DNA from: Rhodosporidiobolus odoratus
Taxonomy: Eukaryota > Basidiomycota > Microbotryomycetes > Sporidiobolales > Sporidiobolaceae
Assembly (NCBI GenBank): GCA_034387635.1
Contig: JAOANU010000009.1
Location: 496,001-560,000 of the forward strand
DNA length: 64,000 bases
Reading direction: 5' to 3'
The first letter of the stretch is position 1. Every line of letters begins with the position of its first letter. Made by a program: the position numbers and the translations under genes. The notes beneath the pieces are model-generated. The model searched no databases, was not told the DNA's origin, and saw only the letters and a list, made by a program, of their open reading frames with translations. Positions 11,777 through 28,270 of the stretch are shown piece after piece.

Positions 11777-13700
11777 TCACCTCGTCCTGCTCGATGACCT
11801 TAGTGCAGCGCCAAAACTTCCCTGACCACCCCTCGACCAGTGCTGCGGCCCATACTCCGCCGAATATTGCCGGGGCGTCGACGGTCTGATCCCACCAGCA
11901 CTTGACGGACGACGACTGCCGAGCGGAGTACTGACCCTCTCACTTTCCAAGCTTGGGAACGTCCTCGACCTCCTCCCTAGTCCCCCTCCGTTGATCGCTA
12001 ATCCTCCTTGAAGCGGACTCGCAGAGTGCCCGAGGTATCCGGCTTTCTGCAGGTTCTCGAGCATGAACCGTTGAGCGTTGTTGACTTGGACCAGCGACTT
12101 TTGAATGGTCGAATCGATGCGACGGTAGGTTCGAAAGAGATCTTTGGCTTCAGAAGGGGAGTACCATATACCGGCGGCAATCGAGGGGTCGGAAGAGAGG
12201 TGAGAAAGGATCTGGTAGAATTGCTGCAGGGTAAGGGCGAGGTCAGCGATCCTGCGAGGTGGAGCTATTTCGGAGGGGATCTACCCGAGGGTAATTGGCG
12301 AGCTGTACGACGGCGTGGAGAAGTGTTTTGGCATGCTGCTGCGACGGAACTCGTGCTGCGTCGGGTGGAAAGTACGTCAATGTCAACGGAGAAAAAGGGA
12401 GAAAGGCCGAACAGACACGCACGAACAGCACCTCCAGGTAGGTGCGGCGCCATCTGTAGCGCCATGTTCTCTACAGGTGGAAGCATGGCAATGAACCGTT
12501 CCGCCTCATTCAGCAGATTCTGCGTAGCGACACCCATCTCCCGCTCGACCTCCCTGAAGAGCATGGCGCAGACCCTCATCTTCTCCACGCATCTTATCAG
12601 GGTCGTCCCGGATACAGGTACGAGCCGCTCTCGTCCAGTGACGGTGTGCGAACCTCCTTCAGGATCCGGTTGCTCACAGTCCACGGATACGGGTCCCGGA
12701 TTCGCAGCAGCGACGTACCCGCCCGCCGCCCGCCAGACGTCCTCGGAAAAGTCTCTCAGCTGCGTCAGAGCCTCGACGTAAGCGGAAAAGGGTGCGAGGA
12801 GCAGCTTGATCCAGGAGAAGAGGGTTTCGCCGAAAGCGCGATTGCGCTGGACGGCAGGTGAATGAGTGGGGAAGGCAATCGCGATAGACTCTAGGGAGTT
12901 GGCAAGCTGAGAGAGGGTCAGGGCGAGCTTGGGAGGGAGGTCGTCAAGGATTGACGCTTTGGCACAAAAGGGGGATTTGGCCGATGTCTAGCAGTGCGAT
13001 ATAGTGAGTATCGCTGTATAAGGAAGAGAAGCGGATAGAAGTTATACCGAGTGGGGTGGCCCTGCTCCAGAACAAGGGTAAGGTAGATGAGAGGCGGGCT
13101 GTAAGGCGAATGGGAAAGAAGGTCAATCGGTTTTGCCGCTTCACCAAAACATTGGAACGTACAGTAGAATACGGAGGGCTAGAGTAAGCACTCTACGCAT
13201 CGGCACCCTGAAGTAGTCAGCATGCAGCGGCAGAATGGGAAGCAAGGAAAACGCACAACAGGCGAAGCAGCCCTACTTCCTCCCAAGTGGCATCCCGACA
13301 TCTGCCTCGCCGGACTCGCAGGTCTCGCTCGACTTGCTCCACCCGCGTGCGCAGCGCTGAGAGACGTCATCACCCTGGCGGGAAGCCCATGCACGACACT
13401 ACTCGCTCGCGCAGGTGAAGGCGCTCGGAAAGCGGCTGCAGTCGGCGGTCGCGAGATGGGGGACGGAGCGCGGACATAGCTGGCGGTACTCAAATGAGGG
13501 GCATAGGAGGAATAGCCCCGCGAGGGCGGCCTCTATTGACGAAAATGATAGAGTCAACCAAAGTTCGGCTCGAAGCGAGAGGTGAGGATTGGCGAGAAAA
13601 CACTTACATTCAGCCGATACGGATCCACCGTGCTTGATCGCAAGGGGACGGAAGAGAGCGCGACAGACAACGGTCGCGTATCGTACGCTGCGTATGCCAT
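11777..13700 (-). CDS. Uncharacterised protein: Ser/Pro-rich N-terminus plus helical domain
   Basis: I do not recognise a family. The start is ATG 13700 (MAYAAYDTRPLSVAL), followed by a strong GTAAGTG donor. Exon 2 is Ser/Pro/Ala-rich with repeated RAPSP-type motifs. Two short exons lead into a long helical part, including ASILDDLPPKLALTLSQLAN, LFSWIKLLLAPFSAYVEALT and MRVCAMLFREVEREMGVATQ. Further exons give VPSQQHAKTLLHAVVQLANY and SLVQVNNAQRFMLENLQKAG, then a Gly/Ser/Arg-rich tail. The total is about 500 residues in seven or more exons. All joins used GT-AG sites in phase. No membrane helix or catalytic motif is evident. The composition suggests a scaffold or adaptor, but that is inference. 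The exact 3' end is less certain than the start. Confidence 0.6.
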
Positions 13701-14210
13701 GTTCTTATCGACGAAGAAGCGAAGCTGAAGTGAAGGGAGAAGAGAAAGGAAAAATCAGGCCGGGCGGAGCGAGCGACGGACGACGTTGGGAGTGATGACC
13801 CTTGCAGTGAGAAGCGACCGGGGCGCGAGAGCCGTCTTTAGGTCTCGTGAGGGGTTGAAGGCAAGTGAGCGAAGGCGAGACGGGGCATATGCGTAGAAGG
13901 AACGCAGGGCGAGGAATTCGTCAGATTAGCGCCGCCTCCCCCTCATCTCCCCACGCGCCATCGTGCGTCGCTAGAGATAGGAGGAAAGGCGAGTAGAGGA
14001 GCCCGCGGAAGAAGGATATCTCGCCCGATCGAGAAACAGGAGAGAAGGGAGAAAAAGTTAGCTGCGCACGGCTTGAAGCGAGGGGGAAGAGATGGGCAAC
14101 GCCGTGTCAACGCCGCGTTCCATCCCCGGATTCTGGCGCATGAGAGGATAACGAGATGGAATAGCAACAACAGTACTGCTTGTGAGGAATCCTACCGCCT
14201 GACCCCGAGT
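13701..14210. other. Intergenic space upstream of the uncharacterised gene
   Basis: About 510 bp between the SLX1 stop and the next minus-strand start; probably promoter and 5' UTR. Purine-rich on the + strand, with no distinct element recognised. Confidence 0.4.
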
Positions 14211-16260
14211 CTAATCCGACAGCTCGACGTAAGCCACCTTCTTCTTCGTCGGCGGTTTGGCCTTCTTCGGTGGGTCTACCGCAATAGCCTTGTCTCGTCC
14301 CGTTCCCTTCTTCTTCTGAGCAAGCAAGCTCAGAGGCGGGAGAAGGTCGTCGTCGCTGTCGCTCGGCGGGTTGATCGCTCGAGGCTTTGCAGCTGTCGAG
14401 GTAGTTGCGGTAGATATCGAGGATTTGGTAGACGTGAAAGCAGACGCCAGTGTGGCTTTCTTCTTCGTGGCGACCGCGGCGGGCGCACGGCGAGAAGTGG
14501 TACTAGTTTTGGCCGCCTTCGGAGGTGAGGGCGGTACGGCGTCGGCAGCGATCTTTGGCGGTCGACCTCTCTTCTTGGGCGAGGTGGGGACCGGCTGCGG
14601 CAAGAATGGAGGCGGAGCGTCGTTGAGCCAGTCGTCCATGTCCACCTCTCGCTGTCCTTCCTCAAGGATATCCTCCAGCGCCCCTTCCGCCGCAACCGAA
14701 ACCGCCCAACTCCGTTCGTGTTCTTCCTGCTCCTCGTCACTGATCTCTCCGCTCTCCTCGCCTGAAGAGAACTCGAACCTCTCGTCGTCGCTGCTCCCTT
14801 CCCCTTCTGGCACTGACGCCGCTTTCCCCTTCTTGCCCTTTCCGTCCTTGTCGCCGGCGTTGGCGTTTTTCGTACGTTTCCGTCCCACTGCATCCTTACT
14901 TCCTTTCTCGAACTTCCTCCGCTTCCTCGTGCCCTCGTCTTCTTCCTTCCTACGGTACGCACCCCGAACAAGGTCCACCCAATGAAGCGGTGAAAGGCAG
15001 GCTGGACAAGTCCCGGCTGTTGGCAGGACGAACAGTGCGCGAGTGGCGGCTGGAGCGGCGGAGGCGAGGGCGGGAAGAGGAGTGGCGAGGAAGTGCTTGG
15101 AGAGGCAGGGGAGATGGTAGGTCGCGGTACAGGGGGCGAGGGCGGCTACTGAAGGCGGCGCAGTGCAGAGAAGGAAGGATAGGTGATCCTGGGCAGATCT
15201 GAGTCAGCAGGCGAGACGCGGAACCAGTTGCGAATGGGACGAACATCGGTATCGACAGCTTTACTGCAGATTTCGCAGACAGGACTCGCATCGGAAATCG
15301 TGTCCCACTTCTGCCAGTGCGGGTCGAAGAAGTCGTCTGCGCGTGTTCGGGTGAGTCTCGTCTCGGAAAGGGCTGCAATGGAAAATAGGCGCACCATCAT
15401 CCACCCTAATCCTCTCCCCCTTCTCGTCCTCCTCCCTCTTTGCCTCCCTGACCAACCTCCTCCCATCCACCCCTTCTACCCTGATCTCGACCTTCGTCCC
15501 ATCCAACAACTTCCCCCTTTCCTCCCACGGATCCTCCCCAATAACCCCCGCCGCCAACCTCTCCTTCTTCCACTTCTTGACCCCCGCATCTGTCCGAGCG
15601 ACTGGTCCTAACCGCCGGGCTTCGTCCCACCAGCTCTGTGCGTCCTTTGAGTACAGTAGAACCTTCAACCCAAACGAGCGCCAAGGTGCGACAGTGAGCA
15701 TGAACTGTAATACCTGCAGCTTCGTGAGCGGCCGGTTAGACAAGGCGGACTTGGGGAATTGGGCGACAGGTTTTTCAGCAGTCGTGAATGCCGAAGTGGA
15801 GAGTATGGCAGAGAGCGGCGGGGAGTGGAGATGCCGAGACGCGTGCGGGTTCTGCCAGGCCCATTCGAATTGAAGGGCTTGCAGTTTTGAGGGGAACCCA
15901 TAGACGTTTACTTCCATTTCCCACGGTCGACCTCGTTGAGTCTTCCAGGCCTATACGAGCTACCCATGTCAGCAGCTGAGCCGAGATTAATCATGAATTG
16001 GGAGGAAAGGGGAAGCAAGAGAAGAAGAGAAAAAAACGCACCCCTCCCTTGATTTCCCCGCTGTGCTGCTTGAACCTCCTCGGTGGGTCAGGCGTCGAGC
16101 CAATGTATGTCCCACCTCTTGGCTTGAGAGATCGAAGGAGATAACAGGCGTAATGAGGTGGGATTGTATGGTTGAGGACGGTCGAAGTGGTGGATTGCGA
16201 AGGTGCGGGGGTTGAGCGAGGTAGGCGGGGCATGCTGGAGGGTGGTGGCGACGAGGACAT
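14211..16260 (-). CDS. SLX1: Structure-specific endonuclease subunit SLX1 with AT-hook tail
   Basis: SLX1 is the GIY-YIG nuclease that, with SLX4, cuts branched DNA such as Holliday junctions and flaps. Exon 1 (start ATG 16260) has [26 protein letters not shown] and SGEIKGG; the next exon continues with [20 protein letters not shown] and [14 protein letters not shown]. This supplies the GIY-YIG core, the catalytic Arg and the Glu of 'FEWAWQ'. A C-terminal RING-type zinc domain follows: [24 protein letters not shown], then [15 protein letters not shown]. After that the protein runs on for roughly 240 residues as a charged tail with acidic blocks ([21 protein letters not shown]) and an AT-hook (KKRGRPPK). 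Yeast Slx1 stops soon after the RING domain, so the tail is an addition. Partner SLX4 is not in this window. Confidence 0.92.
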
Positions 16261-16617
16261 TGCTTATGGAGGCTACCGGTGCATGGAGCTCTGTCTTGAG
16301 GCGTGCGAAGCTAAATAGATGGACGAGATGAGCAGAGTTGGCTGATGAAGGCAATTGGTGAGGACGGCGAGGGTGAGCACGACAGTGTCCCCGGTAGCTA
16401 GTATACTAGATACCGGTCAATTCTGCGGACCGTTGCAGGCGAATTGAGGTGAGCGACGATAGCCAAGCACGCGCAAAGGGAAAAGCAATAAACCTTCTCG
16501 CAATGTCAATAACCACTCGCCTCACGCTCATCACCAGAACCTAGCAGGAAGTTCACATTGCTAGCAGACAGATACAATGACAGACCAGACCTGCGAGCCG
16601 CGAAGAAAACCACAACT
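16261..16617. promoter_or_regulatory. SLX1 upstream region with near-perfect 26-bp palindrome
   Basis: The 357 bp between the aminopeptidase stop and the SLX1 start hold an inverted repeat at 16391-16416: arms CCGGTA/TACCGG around CTAGTATACTAG, with one mismatched pair. The CGG/CCG ends resemble half-sites used by fungal Zn2Cys6 regulators, although the spacing is wide. A role at SLX1, about 130 bp downstream on the minus strand, is inference. Confidence 0.4.
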
Positions 16618-18558
16618 CTACACAGCCTCCTTCTCCAGCCCGCCAACCAATTCAACCACGAACCCAAGCCCGACCCGCACGAACTGCGAGATATGCTCAA
16701 AGGAGTACTCCGGTCGGTCGTAGACATCGGCGGTAGAGTGCATGCTGCGAGGCGGGAAGGTCGAGGTGTGGACGAAGGAAGAGGAGGGGAGGGAAGAGAT
16801 ATGATGATCAGCTTCTTCTTTCGCTGAAACTACTAAAGATAGAGCCCGTGGCTAAGAAGCTACCTAGCACCAGTACTACCGGTGGTACTGCAGCGAGAAG
16901 GGAGAGCAGCAAAGTGGAAACGCGGAAGAAAAAAAACGCACTTGGGGTTCGAGTCCTCAAACTTGCCCTCTGCCAAACAAGCCGAGGGGAAACCGTTTTG
17001 CTTCCACCTCGCATGATCGGAACAGCTGTACCCGCATTTCTAGCACGCAGAAGAGGTAGCTCAGTAATGAATGCTGCAAGAAGGACTACAGAAGGGACAT
17101 ACCGTCCTTGCCGCCGGGATTTCTGCATACTCTCCGATGACTAGCTCGAGGAAGTCGACGAGGGCAGCGTCGGTCGCATCTTCGTCGGTGAGCAAGCCGA
17201 CAACGGGGGTGGTGCCAGGCTTGACATAAGCCACGACGTCCCTGTTATCCGACAACGCCAAGAGTAAGGCAGAGTTTCGTCGCCTGCTTCCGCTAAACAA
17301 ACAGCAGTGCGGAGGAAGCAGACTACGACGATCACCGATCGTGAAGACCGGAGCAAGCTACCGCTAGTCACGCGGAAAGCCGGAAAAGGACACGCACATG
17401 TGGTACATTCCCCTAACCTTTCTACCCTCCTCCTTATAGGCTCTTGCCACCTCCCCACTCCCAAGCAAACCACCCTCCTCAGCCGAGTAAAAGTGAAACT
17501 CGAGCGCATGCTCTTTCGGCTCCCATCCACTCTTGAGCAACGCAGTGAAGGTTTGCACCAAAGCCGTAGTCCCGCTACCATCGTCATCTGCGCCGGGTGC
17601 GCGAAGGAAGGGAAGACGATTCGTCGAGTCTTGGTGAGCGGAGAGGATCACGATCGAGGGTTCAGGCTTTTTCGACTTGAGGAGCGGGCCGGCAACGGCG
17701 GACGAAGGAGCCCAGTGGACGATGATGCTGCGTTGGTCCCAGGTCGAGTGCTTGAACTCGGCGTAGGTGATAGAGGCAGAGGGGTTGTGCTCCTTGTGTA
17801 GCTGTCGAACAGGGACAGAGTCAGCTACATTGTGAGAAGGCAACCGCGATAGGGTGCACGAAGCGAGCCAGGCGAGCAAAGGCCAGACGTACAGACTTGA
17901 GTTGCGACAAGAGCCACTGCTGACTCTGACGACCGTACTCTGAGCGGTAGTAGCGGTTGTAGAAGCCTGAAAACTCCGCAATGCTGCACGAGGGAAACGA
18001 TCAGGAAAATCGTGCCTTGTCAGGGAGGAGTATAACGAGACGCACAAGCTCTTCATCTTGTCGAGACTGATGTGCTGGAACAGCGGGGCAAGCTCTTTCG
18101 CTGTGTGGTTCAGCTCGGCGGGGTAGGTATCTAAAGGGGAAAAGAAAACAGAAAGATGAGGCTTTGTCTCGAAGAAGTAGCCACTCAGAGGACGTACTCC
18201 GGCTATATACGCTCATAGTCTTCTCGTCGTCGTCCGTCACATCGACGAACTTGTGGCCTCGAAGGGTCAGGAGGGCCTTGCCCCCCTCGGTGACCTCGAT
18301 CCGGTTTCCGTCTGATCCATCTCGTGCGAGCTGAATGAGGCGCTTCTCGGGCAGACTGAGAACGTGTTGCTCTAGCTGCTCGAGGTGCTCCCGAGGTAGT
18401 TGAGCGAGGGTGAGGGAAAGGGCGGGAGCGAGGGATGTGGGGGAGAGGGAAGTGAGAAGAGAGATGGAAGGGTTCGACAGAGACAGGGGGATCTGCTGAG
18501 GAGCTGATAGAGTGGGTAGAGCAGTCAGAGCTGCATACAGCAGTGTATAGACGAGCAT
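16618..18558 (-). CDS. Secreted M28 family leucine-type aminopeptidase
   Basis: Zn-dependent exopeptidase of the M28 (Aeromonas aminopeptidase/fungal LAP) type, which removes N-terminal residues outside the cell. The ATG at 18558 begins a signal peptide (MLVYTLLYAALTALPTLSA). A propeptide-like region follows, then the catalytic core: SIVILSAHQDS, PGADDDGSGTTAL, and EFHFYSAEEGGLLGSGEVA, giving the His, bridging Asp and Glu ligands. Later exons carry the disulfide and binding segment CGYSCSDHARW, then FEDSNPK, and the last ligand MHSTADVYDRPEY. The family normally has 'IHT' at the last site, and MHS is a conservative variant. It ends at 16618 after ELVGGLEKEAV. About eight exons. Substrate preference cannot be deduced. 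Divergent from PRP22. Confidence 0.9.
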
Positions 18559-18803
18559 GGTATGCGGTGCAACCAACAGAGGCAACTAGCGAGATTACAA
18601 GTGATGATTACAAAAAGTCAACAACTGATCAAATCCAATCTCCACATTCACCACAACCACAACTCATTCCGCCACATCTCTCGTCGCTCGCTTCTTACAC
18701 CCTGACAAGCACCACACGCTGATAGACTACAGTCTCCTCAACGCCTCAATACCGCCTCTGACCTTTCCCTTGTAGTCGACATCGACTCTGACCTCCGCCC
18801 ACC
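18559..18803. promoter_or_regulatory. Divergent promoter, aminopeptidase / PRP22
   Basis: This 245 bp spacer drives two unrelated genes in opposite directions. The PRP22 start sits in an optimal context, CCACCATGG. No specific operator was recognised. Confidence 0.45.
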
Positions 18804-23496
<4,693 letters not shown>

Positions 23497-23795
23497 GGTG
23501 TGGGTGGTACCAGGAAGCGCCGTTACGAGTGCAAAGGTTTCGTTGTGTCCAACTTTTGGGCTGAGAAGGAGAATAGCTTTTAGGCTGAGAAGGAGAAGAT
23601 AGCTGCCACGTGCTTGTTTGCTTTGCGAGTTTGGCACCACACTCAGACAAGGCCATCTCGATAGCTGGCTTTGATTGGATGGCAGATCACAACAAGAAGG
23701 TGATAGTCTCGAACAACAGTACAGTACGATCCATGTACGGATTGGGGCCGCCGTCCTTCCCCGGCTTCATTTAGAACCAGCCTCGTCTTATTCTC

Positions 23796-26700
23796 TCAGC
23801 TCTCCGCGCTATCCCTCCGCCTCCTCCTCTCTTCATGCTCCGCCGGCCGAGCAAACGTGAGGCTGCTCTTTCTCCTTGGGAGGTGTGGCATATGAGGATG
23901 CGGAAGGTGAGCGTGCGGAAGCTGGAAACGATGTTGACCCCCTTGTTGCTGAGGGTGTGCGGAAGCTGCCGTAGCTGATCTCGATGAGGTGGGAGGGTCG
24001 AACGCGCCATCTTCTTCGATGGCACCAAACGAGCTTCTTCGAGATCCACGAGGAGTATCGATCGAGGCACGGGCGGGAGATTGCGCTCGAGGAGGAGGAG
24101 GAGGAGGAGGAGAGGAGGAAGGGGATGTCGAAGCAGAGGAACGACGACGAGCTCGAGCGTGGACGAGTTCCACGTCAAGATCGCCTGACGCGGTTCCGAG
24201 GTGGGAGAGAGAAGGTCGACGAGGTTGGTGGTGAGGGAGGTGAAGGGCGTGCAAGATGGAGCTGGTGGAAGAACGGCGGTGAGGGGGAGATGGTCGGCGG
24301 TGATCGGCTCTGTCTGCCGCCTTCTCCTCCTCATCCTCTCTGTCCTCCATATCAAGGGTTGCTGGTCGCTCAGCGAAGGGATTTTCAACGGGGACTCCAT
24401 CCCGGCTCCTCATTCGCTCCCGCTCTTCAGCCTCCACCCTCGCATGCAACCCCTCCATCTCTAACTGCATCATCACCTTCTCCTCCCTTAACGTAGTCAG
24501 TTCCGCCTCTGTCGTCGCGAGATACGCCGAGAGATGTTCAGCCGAATCGACCAAGAGGTCGAATTGTCGTTCGTAGGCGATCATAAAGAGGTACTAAACA
24601 AAGCCCACGTACTATGTCAGTCGAGGAGAAAGATGGGAAAAGGGGATGGGAAAAGGGGAAGGGCAGGAACGCACCTGCTTCATATCCCCCTGAGCTCCAG
24701 CATCGGCCAAACTCGCCGCACCCGTACCCTTCAACACCCTCTCCAATTTCGCATTCAATTCATCCGAGTCGGCCGCATCGAGCAAGAACCTCAAACTAGG
24801 CGGGGCGTCACCGGTACGTCCCAGCTGCGTATTGCGAAGCAGGTTCGATCAGGTTACGGACGCGAGAAGAACGCAAGAGAGAACGGGGGCTGACCATGAA
24901 GAACCTCGCATGCTCATGAAACCCCTTCAGAGTCCTCAACACCATCTCCGGCAATTCCTGCGGATCGAGGTGTTTCTCCTCTGAAAGGTGTCCTGCACCC
25001 CCGCCCATTGTCGTACTCGGGCAAAGTGGAAGATACCCCTCACTCTGCAACAACTCTGCCGCAGCTCCACATGAACCCGTCGATAGTTTCGGATTGCCGG
25101 TCAGGTTGGCTGCCAGTGCCGAGTTCCCACTGATACCTCCACCGAGCGCAGGAGCTCGACGGAAGGCTCGTTTGACGCGTCCGGTGGAAATGGTGGATTG
25201 GTAGCGTGAGGAGAAGGATTCGGTTAAAACTGGAAACCAGGGGGGATGGGATGTTAGCATGCGCGCCCTGGAAAGGAGGGAGGAGTAGCGGACCAGAAAT
25301 CAGTAGAGTCATGTTTGCGATGCCGAGCAGGGCCCAGCAGACAAAGAAGGCGCGTCCGCCGCTGTGGAGTGAGTGGAAGAAGGGAGAGTCGGGGTTTGAG
25401 AAGGTCGAAGAGATGGATTAGCGTGAGCTCTTTGTCGGAGACAACACAAACAAGAGATGGTTACTCACGCAGTCTTGGGACTGAAGTCGCCATAACCGAT
25501 CGCTGTACAACGACGAAAAAGGAGAGTTAGGAAGGCGGATACTCGGTTTCAAGGCAGAACCGGTTGAGAGACGTACTCGAGAAATAGACGAATCTGCCAT
25601 TGGGCCGCAGCACATGCATCAGTACTTGCAGTGAGAGTGGGTCCGTGGAGTAGACTGGAGAAGAAGCGCACCCGAACCACATTCCCTCGAAGTAAGTCCA
25701 CCCTTCACAAGCCTCAAAGACTGCCGCTCCGACCTGTACCAGCGCGACCGATGAACTTGTCAGTTCACTGTCCCCCCTCTTACAAGCGACTCGAGAGAGG
25801 GCAAAACCACGACGTGGGGTAATCGAGAGTGTAGCAACGCACCAACCAAAACACCAAGAACAACCCGACCGAAATCCCCAATTTCATCCTAAACTCTGCC
25901 CTCTGTTCTTTGTGAAGCTGAGTTTTCAGAATCCGGAACGAATCGTCGACGACAGAGGTGGACATTGTGGATGCGGTGGACAGGGTGCGGCGAAGGGGCG
26001 CTCCACCGTTGAGGTCTGGCGAACTCGCAATCGGGGCGGCGGGGGCGGGGGCGCGCCGAAATGGGTTGGACCAGCTCCAGCTCTTCTGTGGTGATTTGAA
26101 GGAGCCAGGCGATTGTGGTAGATGGGCCGCAGGCGACACGGCCACGACGGCGGAATAAGGCTGGTGTTTGTCTGACGGCGAGAGCTTAGGGGAAGTCGAA
26201 GGCGAAAGGTGTGCTCGAGTAGGTATCACGAGCGAGTGCAAAATGTTTTCCGCAGGAACGTGGGAATCACGCCTCGCCCCACTTGCCGTCCTCCCTTCCT
26301 TTTCTCTCCCTCTCCTTCCCTGCTCCACCTCTTCTTCCAGATTCTTCTTGATCCTCTCGGCCTCCTCCCCGGCTCTCCTCTTTTTCTCCCTCTGATCCTT
26401 ATGTCTCCTCTTCCGCTCTTCCTTCCTCTCCTTCGCAATCTTAGCGAGCTGGTCCCGCCGAGCTCGGTAAGAATCTTCAAAGGATTCGATAAGGCATTCG
26501 CGGGCGACGGCGATGGTGAAGGCGATGAGGATTAGACCGATTGGGTCGTAAAAGAAGGAGAAGATTCGGGAGCCGACGCTGATGGGGACGACTGTGTGAA
26601 AGGGAACGAATCAGCATCTAACTGGTAGCGAGGACGAGGAAGCAGAGGCGCACCGTCACCGAATCCTACAGAGGTGATTGTGCAGATGGTAAAGTAGAGC

Positions 26701-27798
26701 GAGTCGATGAAGCTGCGGCGAGAAAGGAGGTCAGAGGTGAAGCTGGAATGAATGGGAAGAAACGAACCCAATCTCGACGATGAGGTAATGAAAGATCAAT
26801 GCGCCCATACCGAGATAGAGCAATAGAGCCATCGTGGCGACGACGAGCGTGCGCTGCTTCTCAGTCAGTCCGGATCCTACACGCCAAAAAAAAGAGATTA
26901 GGCATACTCGTCAATATGCAGAGTGACAAAGAACGGAGAGAAGTGGAGGGAGCAGGAGGACGTACCCTTCTTCTTGAAGTCCTTTGTTCTGATCAAGTCC
27001 AGCGACAAGGTGACGTTACAAACCAAACTCGCCGCCGTACTCGCAACCGTCAACCAAAATGCCGAGTTGTACTCAAAGCCCTCGATCGGCTTGTGCTCAA
27101 CCGCAAAAATGATAACCGCGAGGACATTGAGAATGTCGTGCAGCGTGAGCGAGACCATGCTGATCCATGTGCAGATCCGAGGACGGTGTTCGAGGAAGCG
27201 CCAGATCAGGGCCAGGTTGGCGAGCACGCCGAGGAAGAGGGAGATGGAGAGACCGATGTCGAGAACGGGTCCATTTGGGTGCGTATCGACGATCTGACCT
27301 TGTTCGTCAGTGCGGACGTACCAGCGTTGAGTGAGCCCGGGAATCTGCGGGCGATGGAAGGTGAGCGGGCGCGGGAAAGGAAGACGAAAGGGCAAGAAAC
27401 GCACGTCGAGCAGGACGGAGAAGGGGCAGATGATGCCTGACAAGATTGGGAGGAGGCGCGTGTCCGTCTGTGCAACAGCGAGTCAGTTGAGTGAGTGAGC
27501 CAAACAGGGTATGTATAGAAGGGAAGCTCACAGTCGGCAGTTTCGAACCCTGACTTTGCTCGACTTTCTCGCCCTGTTGTTGGTGTTCGACATCGGTTGT
27601 CTTGGTGGCATGCTGGTTGCGCTTTCTGTAGTGGCTCCAGAGCCATCCCGAGATGCCGCTGCTCCTTGCGTCCGGATGGCGGTCGTGCTGCTCATCGTTT
27701 GCCTGTTCGGCGGCAATGTCTTGTTGGGCTTGGTCTTCTTCTTGTTGACAGCTTTGAGCTTGGGGATCACCTTGAGAGGCGGGAATTGGTTCGGGCAT
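23796..27798 (-). CDS. TOK1: TOK1-type two-pore outward-rectifying K+ channel
   Basis: Fungal TOK channels have eight membrane spans and two pore loops and set the plasma membrane K+ conductance. The N-terminal part (ATG 27798, MPEPIPASQGDPQ) is Gln/Glu-rich. Hydrophobic helices follow, including LDIGLSISLFLGVLANLALI, SMVSLTLHDILNVLAVIIFA and VATMALLLYLGMGALIFHYL. The first pore reads TICTITSVGFGD. Then come a Lys/Arg/Glu-rich coiled-coil-like loop and the helix GISVGLFLVFWLV. The second pore reads YFSTIGYGDFSP, followed by FFVCWALLGIANMTLLIS. The cytosolic tail is long: a helical part (FDLLVDSAEHLSAYLATTEA), then Ser/Pro/Arg-rich sequence with a poly-Pro run encoded by a GGA repeat (+ strand about 24093-24117) and a His/Pro cluster. 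Many short exons; the stop is at 23796. Convergent with PRP22. Confidence 0.9.
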
Positions 27799-28270
27799 AC
27801 GCGAATGAGACGAGTGTGTCTGGGCGAGACGATGCAGGGAGTTGGAGAAGTGGCTGAGTTGGAGTCGAGCAGATGCGCTCCGGCGTTGTAGGGTGTGCTG
27901 GGTGTACTGTTGTCGTTCTGTGAGGCTTGTGAGAGGCTCTAGTCGAGTCGAGGGGAGTGAGAGGTGATCCAAGTTGAGGCGAGATTTTGATGAGGGCAAG
28001 GTCGCAAGTTGAACTGGCGGAGTGAGAGTGGGGTGGGGTGGCGAGTAGGACACTGTCGTGTGCCAAGTATAGCACACTCATGCGAGCTAGTGTAGGTCGA
28101 CGGCTGGTCAACGAGGTGCAACGCCAACTCGAGTCCCGCCGGCCGGATTCCCATTTTCTTCCTTCTTTCCTTCCTTCCTCATCTTGACATCTTGACAACC
28201 CAATTTCTAGTCTCGACATCCTGCAGCATACAGTACCCAGCGGCTACCACCACTCTACCCAGCAGTCGTC
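27799..28270. promoter_or_regulatory. Divergent promoter, TOK1 / orphan gene
   Basis: 472 bp between two divergent ATGs, pyrimidine-rich towards the orphan gene. The minus-strand frame stays open upstream of the chosen TOK1 ATG but offers only GTG, so 27798 was kept as the start. Confidence 0.4.

Noticed and set aside
16940..16955. GGGTTCGAGTCCTC, resembling a tRNA B box
   Set aside because: It lies in a conserved exon of the aminopeptidase (FEDSNPK read on the minus strand) and no matching A box or acceptor stem surrounds it.
24093..24117. GGA repeat as a repeat array or mobile-element end
   Set aside because: A simple trinucleotide microsatellite in the TOK1 coding tail; no spacers and no flanking repeats.
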